Shown here: one piece after another, positions 58,336 through 64,000 of the stretch | Numbering within the stretch: position 1 is the stretch's first letter | Layout: each line of letters starts with the position of its first letter | Assembly: GCA_916048095.2 (NCBI GenBank) | Contig: OU696593.1 | Span: forward strand, 7,150,946-7,214,945 | DNA: 64,000 bases | Direction: 5' to 3' | Source: Sacculina carcini | Lineage: Eukaryota; Arthropoda; Thecostraca; Sacculinidae | Notes under the pieces: generated by a model | The model's input: the letters and a program-made list of their open reading frames with translations, nothing else | What the model was told of the DNA's origin: nothing | Database searches by the model: none | Translations under genes and position numbers: made by a program

Positions 58336-58642
58336 ATCATAAGTTTGAATATACGAGTATTGTGTTCTAACTATTTTCTTGAAAGCTGACATCGATTGGG
58401 ACATATTCTACTTTCGCTTGCTTTGACATGATTGGCTGGTAGTATTGTTGTTTAATGACTACCATAACTTGACGAGTTTGACCAATGATATTGCACGTTA
58501 TTGTCACGGACACGACACTAGCGTTTTAACATACACGGAGTTTCATTACACCCATGCCCTGGACATTCTGCTTTTAATCTTAATGCAGACATGCCACTTA
58601 AGTTCATTCATTAACGTTTATTTGCATAGCGTACGTTATAAA

Positions 58643-60111
58643 TAGGGCTGCCAAAAGTTAATAAAGTTACTTATTAATATTATTACCTGAGGTCACTTAA
58701 GGATAAGGTCACTTTTGAATAAGATCACTTTGAATAAGGTCGCTTATGAATAAGGTCACTTTTTCATAAGCTATCTAAAATTGCATGAAAAAGTTGCTTA
58801 CGATAATTATTTAAAAAGTTATTGGGTTACCAAATGTAAATTTTCCACCGTTAGGTTACTTTTCAACCTCAGGTTACCTTTGATTATTTTTCTTGTTATT
58901 AGGTAAGTTTATCACGAAGTTTGGTGACTTTTTGCGTTAGAGGCACAAAAACGTTATAAATGATGATAAAATAGGAAAAGAGATGGAATATCAGGTCTGA
59001 AGATCAAACACACTTGACAGCTCTTACATGAGGTTTTTCAGGATTCACTTGCAAGCCAGTGTTGATTCCTTTAGTCTCAACCCTATATATACTCTCAGCT
59101 TGAACTGGTTTGGAAACGTCAGGCAGGCTGTTTTGACTATTGCCGCCGTACACATTTTTAATCTTTACAAAAGTCTTTATTTATCGTTTATTGTTCCTAA
59201 TTTTTTGGGACTAGCGGTGAGTGAATGAGCGATAATTTGAGAAAACTTTGCGATAAACGATAAAAGGTTTGACCCCAGCGATAATGATCGTTTACCGTTT
59301 ATCGCTCATATTATCGCACGCGGCAACCACTGGTAAACACTGCATGTGTGAATGCCCCCGTCCTCATGTAAGCAATCCGTCCTCATGTAAGCAACCCGTC
59401 CTCATGTAAGCAACCCGTCCTCATGTAAGCAATCCGTCCTCATGTAAGCAACCCGTCCTCATGTAAGCAACCCGTCCTCATGTAAGCAACCCGTCCTCAT
59501 GTAAGCAACCCGTCCTCACAGTCTTATGGGAAGGCACTGTTTAGTCGCATGAGCTCGAACACGGGAAAGTGACACTATCTCACGTTTAAAAATCACGTGC
59601 TACTTCCTGTCTGATTGAATGAATATTGACAATATCGGGTATAGAGAGCTCAAACGTCGTACCATCTCACGCTCTAAACATCTCATGGTACTCTGCTTCG
59701 TGCGCTTTACCAAAAATTGAAACACAATATCATACGTACCCTAAGCCATGTTAAAATCATCAGCAGCACATATAGTAGATTGGAGAACAGATGTTAAATT
59801 TTAACGGGCAAAATTTTGAGATTTCTTGATCTTCATGATTTTCCACCTGTTTTCCAATTGCATCCTGATTTATAACATTTTTGTGCTCATATCTACTAAA
59901 AGTTACCAAATCTCGTGATAAAGTCACCCAATAACATGAAAACTCACAAAAAGTAACCTAATGACGAAAAAGTAACTTTTGGTGACCTAATCACTTTCTT
60001 ATTAATTTTTGTACACGTCTTTTTTGTATTGTATCTCATGAAAAAAGTGACCTTTAGGTGAAATGTGACATTTAGGTGAAAAAGTAACTTGATTAATATT
60101 TGACAGTCCTA
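58643..60111. mobile_element. Diverged relative of the TAGGGCTGTCAAA element
   Basis: Left end TAGGGCTGCCAAAAGTTAAT, right end TTTGACAGTCCTA. It shares interior pieces with the 45.8-kb copy (GGAATATCAGGTCTGAAGAT, GGTATAGAGAGCTCA). Flanking 8-mers differ (GTTATAAA, ATCATTAG), so ends are old or rearranged. A 17-18-nt array (59355-59518) and a small GCGATAA-rich palindrome (about 59212-59333) are nested in it. Confidence 0.6.
59355..59518. repeat. 17-18-nt minisatellite
   Basis: About nine copies of CCGTCCTCATGTAAGCAA. Confidence 0.95.
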
Positions 60112-60250
60112 ATCATTAGTCCACCACTGGAAGCTGTTCAACAAGTACATAACAATTGCATACACTTTTCCTAAGTGTTAACATACACATATTTTTTTAT
60201 CGAACTCGGAATGAAAAGTTGACAAAATGTGCTCTTGCTCCCGTGTGCAG

Positions 60251-60413
60251 GAATTCTTGGCACCTGCGAATGTTGTTACGCAACTTTTGATATTATCACC
60301 AATGTCCGCCCAAATGGCGCTGAAGTTGCACGTTCTGCATGGACAACATATTTTATGCAGGCGACAGAATGCACCAGGCGTGTTGAAATACATGGTACCA
60401 TTTACTGCTATAG
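60251..60413 (+). other. Candidate exon of unknown gene
   Basis: 163 bases between a strong acceptor (CTCCCGTGTGCAG) and a strong donor (GCTATAG/GTGAGA). Two frames are open. One is Cys-rich (GTCECCYATFDIITN, YFMQATECTRRVEIHGTIYC). I do not recognise either, and neither looks like a 7TM segment. Confidence 0.35.
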
Positions 60414-60659
60414 GTGAGACAAATACATTTCGCATACACTGTTACAGATGATACGCCTCGACAGGCGAAATTCAAGCGAAGCTCGGCCGAAGACAATTCG
60501 CTGCAAAAAGTTACGAAACTTTAGTTGAGATATTGCACCCTTGTATCCTTGAGAAACAATATGCAATGAACGTTCAGTCCTGTTGGGAGTAGCTGCTCTA
60601 CTCACTTATGTGGTTTTGTAATACATATCAGTAGAAAGCTTCAACACTTTGTCACATAT

Positions 60660-61260
60660 GACGTCACACTCCCCCCTTGCCCCCTCCCCCCTATGACGTC
60701 ACCCCCCCTATGACGTCATACCTAACCTAACTTTTTTAGTTTTTTAACCTAACTTTTTTAGTTTTTTAACCTAACTTTTTTTAGTTTTTTTTTAACCTAA
60801 CCTAACTTTTTTTAGTTTTTTTTTTAACCTAACCTAACTTTTTTAGTTTTTTAACCTAACTTTTTTTAGTTTTTTTTTAACCTAACCTAACTTTTTTTAG
60901 TTTTTTTTTAACCTAACCTAACTTTTTTTAGTTTTTTTTTTAACCTAACCTAACTTTTTTTAGTTTTTTTTTAACCTAACCTAACTTTTTTTAGTTTTTT
61001 TTAACCTAACCTAACTTTTTTTCTGTATTATATACCTAACCTAACCCAACCAAACCTAACACGACCCAACCTAACTTTTTTTCTGTATTATATACCTAAC
61101 CTAACCCAACCCAACCTAACCCAACCCAACCTAACCCAACCCAACCCAACCCAACCAAACCTAACACGACCCAACCCAACTTTTATTTCTTTATTTCTTC
61201 CTTTCTTATTATATTTATTCTTTATTCTATGCCCAACCTAACTTTTTTCCATTATTTCTA
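60660..61260. repeat. AACCTAACC / poly-T satellite
   Basis: First CCCCCTATGACGTCA repeats (60660-60720). Then about 10 units of 24-38 bases made of CCTAACCTAACTTTTTTT and AGTTTTTTT. Then CCTAACCCAACCCAACC runs. CCTAA is the arthropod-type telomere unit in complement. It lies between the receptor intron sequence and the Polinton-like genes. Confidence 0.9.
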
Positions 61261-61332
61261 TTTTATGCCACGATACTCATTATATAGGGATCGCCAAGTC
61301 GATGTTTGGCAGAGACGTGAATATAATAATTT

Positions 61333-61596
61333 TCAATCATACTTGAAATATATATAAAAAAACGGTTTGACTAAATCGGTCGCAAAGACAATGTTCCAAT
61401 ATGACGATGAATCACTCGCCACGTTTATATAAAGTGTCTGGTTTATGTCAAATACTGCGGTAAGGATTAAAATGCCAGATGAATTCATTGGCGTCAAGCC
61501 AAGGATGAATATATTTACATGATACACAGGTATGGGATTAAAACATTTGCCGGTAACAAAGACCAAATTTACACAATGTATGTTGTATTCAAACAC
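61333..61596 (-). CDS. Small frame after integrase, possible element gene
   Basis: An 87-residue minus-strand frame overlapping the end of the integrase by 8 bases, without an ATG at its start (it opens with GTG). It contains NIFILGLTPMNSSGILILT and ASDSSSYWNIVFATDL, which looks protein-like. It could be the C-terminal part of a broken element protein. I do not recognise the family. Confidence 0.35.
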   Translation of the reverse strand: MFEYNIHCVNLVFVTGKCFNPIPVYHVNIFILGLTPMNSSGILILTAVFDINQTLYINVASDSSSYWNIVFATDLVKPFFYIYFKYD

Positions 61597-62392
61597 GTTG
61601 AAGTTCTTGATAGTAAAATGTACCGGTAATCAAATTTCCATCATCATCACACAGCTTATACATGGGAATTGATCGACGTTTGTATATGGAAGAAATTGTG
61701 AACACCTCGCTGCTAAATGTCTGTCGATATCCTTTTTCAAATATAGTTTTCGGAATAAACATTCGCACATGATCGCCTACGCGTAACTTTGGTGTTTGTT
61801 TTTTACGCGACAATGTGTTGACCAAGTGTTGATTTGATAAAGTTACAGCGCGAGGTGCCATACCGATTGATCTGTGTACAGTGTTGTTATACAAATTCAC
61901 CAATTGAGGTAGATTTTTGACAAAGTGTTTTGTGTTGTTTTCGGTCATAAACTTGTGTATCAGCGAGAGCAGAGTACGGAAAAATCGTTCAATTATCCAC
62001 GCCTTCCGTATGATTGTAGATGTCGTATAATGATAGATGTTGTGCTCTTTCATTACACGTTGAAATTCTCGCCCTGTGAATTCACCACCATGGTCGCTCA
62101 TTATTTGCATCGGTGTGCAATTGTTGGTGAGAATATGGTTCATTGCTTTGGCCACGGCAGGTCCCCGTTTACTATGTAATGCACACACATATGCTTGTCT
62201 GCTAAACACGTCAATTACACCCAACAAATAACGCACTTGTGTGTTATGCCCACGCAGACGTGAAACATCGCACAAATCAACTTGCCATGTATCATTTAGT
62301 CCGGTGGAGGTGTATGCATTGTGTACGAAGCGCTTACGTACTTGACGATGGAGTTGTTTGGTTCTTTGCGACCAAATCAGCTTACTATCCAT
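61589..62392 (-). CDS. Polinton/adintovirus-type DDE integrase
   Basis: 267-residue retrovirus-like integrase, which inserts element DNA into the host genome. The catalytic D, D, E triad can be seen in DTWQVDLCDV, MSDHGGEFTGREF and WIIERFFRTL, with the last two about 35 residues apart. Supporting motifs are YLLGVIDVFSRQAYV, NLYNNTVHRSIGMAPRAV and LRVGDHVRM. The end, GTFYYQELQRV, is typical of Polinton integrases ('G-x-F-Y-x-x-E-L'). No N-terminal zinc finger is seen, so the start may be shortened. It overlaps the upstream frame by 16 bases. All key residues appear intact. Confidence 0.9.
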   Translation of the reverse strand: MDSKLIWSQRTKQLHRQVRKRFVHNAYTSTGLNDTWQVDLCDVSRLRGHNTQVRYLLGVIDVFSRQAYVCALHSKRGPAVAKAMNHILTNNCTPMQIMSDHGGEFTGREFQRVMKEHNIYHYTTSTIIRKAWIIERFFRTLLSLIHKFMTENNTKHFVKNLPQLVNLYNNTVHRSIGMAPRAVTLSNQHLVNTLSRKKQTPKLRVGDHVRMFIPKTIFEKGYRQTFSSEVFTISSIYKRRSIPMYKLCDDDGNLITGTFYYQELQRV

Positions 62393-62904
62393 TTGCGTGG
62401 GATATTTGCCGATTGTTGGCCAACTGTCGAAACTCGCTGCCCGTGAATATTCGGGGCAACTTCTCGCGGTAAATTCAACGACTCAATCAATTGTCGCAGC
62501 TGTGCCCACCCTGCTGGCTCAGGAACACTTTTACGACGTCGGACAATATAGTTTACCAAGTCGACAATATTGCTCCGAGGAATTTGTGCGTGATTGAGAT
62601 AAATGATACCAGTGTTGTTGTCCCATCTCAGCACAGTACTCAATTGGGAAAGCACGAATTGTGCGTGTTTTTTATAGCTTGACGGTACAAGCTGGAGCCA
62701 TTTATCAGACTCTACAGACGGAGCAGGAGCAGCGGACTGTTCAGGACGCCAGGCGTTCATGTAATCGATCCGTTTCGCTTCGGCATTCCCTGTAGACTTG
62801 TTGAGAATTTGCTCCAGAGCGGATGTGGGTGTGGCCATGTTTCGACCTTGCATTTCATCATATGTGGCTTGCGATAGGAGAACCATTCGTTGGAAGGCGC
62901 TCAT
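62377..62904 (-). CDS. Polinton-associated conserved protein of unknown function
   Basis: 175 residues. The C-terminal half, VPSSYKKHAQFVLSQL, GIIYLNHAQIPRSNIVDLVN and AGWAQLRQLIESLN, matches a small protein I know from many animal Polinton-like loci, with a conserved 'I-P-G/R-S-N-I-x-D-L' motif. Its role is not known to me; it may be a virion component. The start ATG shares one base with the stop of the preceding gene (TAATG at 62906-62902), which suggests co-transcription. Confidence 0.7.
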   Translation of the reverse strand: MSAFQRMVLLSQATYDEMQGRNMATPTSALEQILNKSTGNAEAKRIDYMNAWRPEQSAAPAPSVESDKWLQLVPSSYKKHAQFVLSQLSTVLRWDNNTGIIYLNHAQIPRSNIVDLVNYIVRRRKSVPEPAGWAQLRQLIESLNLPREVAPNIHGQRVSTVGQQSANIPRKWIVS

Positions 62905-63233
62905 TACTTTGCAGACAGTATACAGCTTATAACCGATGTCACCACAGGTATAAGGGCGGAGAGAAATTTTCCGCTCTGCACCAGCACTCGTTGTTTTTTC
63001 TTCAGTGACGGACGTTTGTCACCCAATTTACGTAGTATTTTCTTGTATTTGGATAGGCGACGCTTTTGTTTCTTTTCCAAAGGGACACGGTCTTGCAAAA
63101 GGTTATGACAAATTTCACAAATAGACCGTATCAGAGCAGGGTCGTACGTGTTGAGAACGGCTTTTTGTTGACGATGTGTGAGACGCGGAAGTGCTTCGAT
63201 TGTCGGCCAACAGCGTTGCAACGTCGACGACAT
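62904..63233 (-). CDS. Small basic protein with hydrophobic C-terminus (PX-like)
   Basis: 109 residues, with a Lys/Arg-rich centre (EKKQKRRLSKYKKILRKLG) and a short hydrophobic C-terminal segment (FLSALIPVVTSVISCIL). This is the layout of the small 'PX-type' proteins found in Polintons and adintoviruses, thought to be virion core or membrane-active proteins. The assignment is by layout and remembered motif 'I-C-E...N-L-L....V-P-L...K'. A TATA-like box lies 35 bases upstream. Confidence 0.65.
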   Translation of the reverse strand: MSSTLQRCWPTIEALPRLTHRQQKAVLNTYDPALIRSICEICHNLLQDRVPLEKKQKRRLSKYKKILRKLGDKRPSLKKKQRVLVQSGKFLSALIPVVTSVISCILSAK

Positions 63234-63267
63234 GCTGACAAATGATTCACTTGTTCAACTATGTATG

Positions 63268-63276
63268 CTATTTATA
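63268..63276 (-). promoter_or_regulatory. TATA-like box that contains the ATPase stop codon
   Basis: The minus strand reads TATAAATAG. TAT-AAA are the last two codons (Tyr, Lys) of the ATPase and TAG is its stop. The next gene starts 35 bases downstream, a normal TATA distance. Confidence 0.5.
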
Positions 63277-63927
63277 CCTCAAAGCGGGAAGATAAACTAT
63301 TATGGGCTGTTCCAACACATTGCTACGCACACGTAGTCTGTTGTCAGTTTGTTGACGCAAATCCACAAGCAAATGACCGTACATTTTCTTCATTACGTCT
63401 CTATAAACATCCATAATGAACCTGATATTATCTGGCATGTACTGTTGAGCAAATGCACGCAGAGGTGTTTGATCTCGAAAATTACGGAAAAATACATAAT
63501 AATTTGTATTCAGGCTGATTGTCCGGTAGTTTGGCGACTTGAGAAACGTGTTTTGGGTGACAAATAGTACACTCATGTTGTCGTGACGCGACGTTTTCGT
63601 AAACATATCACGTACAACTGGTCCTTCCACAGCATCCAGTAAGTCGTCGATAATGACCATGCAACCATTACCGTATTTATGTTTGCTTGCCAGTCGTTGA
63701 ATTTCCTCATGGGATGGCACTCCGTACTGCATCTCATTAACTAAACTCTTGTCTATATGATCGGGCGCTGCAGTTCCATGACAATACAGTACATGGTCGG
63801 GGCGTTGAGTCAGCACCTGGTCCGCCCGTGTCAGCATGTCAACTATAAATTGACTCTTACCGGACCCTGAAGGACCGGACAAGATCATTGTGAACGGTGT
63901 AACAAGACGTGCGTCAAATGTTTCCAT
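63268..63927 (-). CDS. Polinton/adintovirus-type packaging ATPase (A32-like)
   Basis: 219-residue P-loop ATPase of the FtsK/HerA-like genome-packaging type. Walker A is in ILSGPSGSGKSQFIVDML (residues 16-33) and Walker B in GCMVIIDDLLD. MSVLFVTQNTFL and RTISLNTNYYVFFRNFRDQ are typical of the Polinton ATPase. It ends with LLVDLRQQT and RVRSNV, also family-like. The frame is intact and of normal length. A TATA-like ATATAATAA lies about 45 bases upstream (about 63970-63980, minus). Other element genes would be expected beyond 64 kb. Confidence 0.9.
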   Translation of the reverse strand: METFDARLVTPFTMILSGPSGSGKSQFIVDMLTRADQVLTQRPDHVLYCHGTAAPDHIDKSLVNEMQYGVPSHEEIQRLASKHKYGNGCMVIIDDLLDAVEGPVVRDMFTKTSRHDNMSVLFVTQNTFLKSPNYRTISLNTNYYVFFRNFRDQTPLRAFAQQYMPDNIRFIMDVYRDVMKKMYGHLLVDLRQQTDNRLRVRSNVLEQPIIVYLPALRYK

Positions 63928-63967
63928 ATTCGCCGTGCCGATTAAACTGATCTTCGTTTAACTATAG

Positions 63968-63982
63968 GGTTATTATATAAAG
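63968..63982 (-). promoter_or_regulatory. TATA-like box upstream of packaging ATPase
   Basis: Minus strand TTTATATAATAA, about 45 bases before the ATPase ATG, similar in placement to the box before the next gene. Confidence 0.35.
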
Positions 63983-64000
63983 TATTTTTGCTAATGTGCG

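Noticed and set aside
59212-59333. Small GCGATAA-rich palindromic piece as a separate transposon
   Set aside because: Ends (CTAGCGGT and complement of CCAGTGGT) are only partly alike and no target duplication was found; noted inside the larger element instead.

Overview
The window is metazoan nuclear DNA, probably from an invertebrate. It has many spliceosomal GT-AG introns, animal gene families (BBS4, a tektin, an adhesion GPCR, CLIC, a CASD1-like esterase), animal-type transposons (LINE, hAT, mariner, piggyBac remnant, a tRNA-derived SINE, a Polinton/adintovirus-like element), and a very heavy load of micro- and minisatellites. I cannot fix the phylum. CCTAA-type repeats occur near the right end, but they alone do not prove an arthropod.

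Left part (0-20 kb). After a LINE remnant and a foldback repeat comes a complete BBS4 gene on the + strand (10 coding exons, 3129-12944, exon sum 1380 nt = 460 codons with every phase matching). It converges on a tektin gene on the - strand (six exons recognised, 13753-16626). Both are cilium genes. Then come a LINE fragment and a two-exon mitochondrial ribosomal protein bL36m gene (19588-20245).

Middle and right (20.9-56.8 kb). One very long + strand gene, an adhesion G-protein-coupled receptor, can be stitched from about 16 phase-compatible exons. Its order is signal peptide, unknown N-terminal domain, three EGF-like domains, SEA-like, two Ig, HormR, GAIN with a degenerate GPS, and the start of the 7TM bundle. 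The rest of the 7TM region is not seen and may lie beyond 64 kb. Three apparently complete genes sit inside its introns: an intronless PDHX (+), a CASD1-like SGNH esterase (-) and an intronless CLIC (-). Six non-autonomous elements with short target-site duplications (hAT-like) and one mariner-like element also lie in the window.

Right end (61.3-64 kb). Four - strand genes of a Polinton/adintovirus-like element (packaging ATPase, small basic protein, conserved hypothetical protein, DDE integrase) are packed with overlapping ends and a TATA-like box that contains a stop codon. Their left side is next to an AACCTAACC-rich satellite.

The most unusual theme is the relation between tandem arrays and splice sites. 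In BBS4 nearly every intron has an array touching a splice site, and two arrays copy the real 5' splice site itself (39 copies of 22 nt, 4 copies of 75 nt). The bL36m intron and one receptor intron carry CA-rich repeats at the 5' end and TG repeats at the 3' end that could pair in the pre-mRNA. All exon boundaries are my reading of splice signals, phases and remembered family features; no alignment was run.
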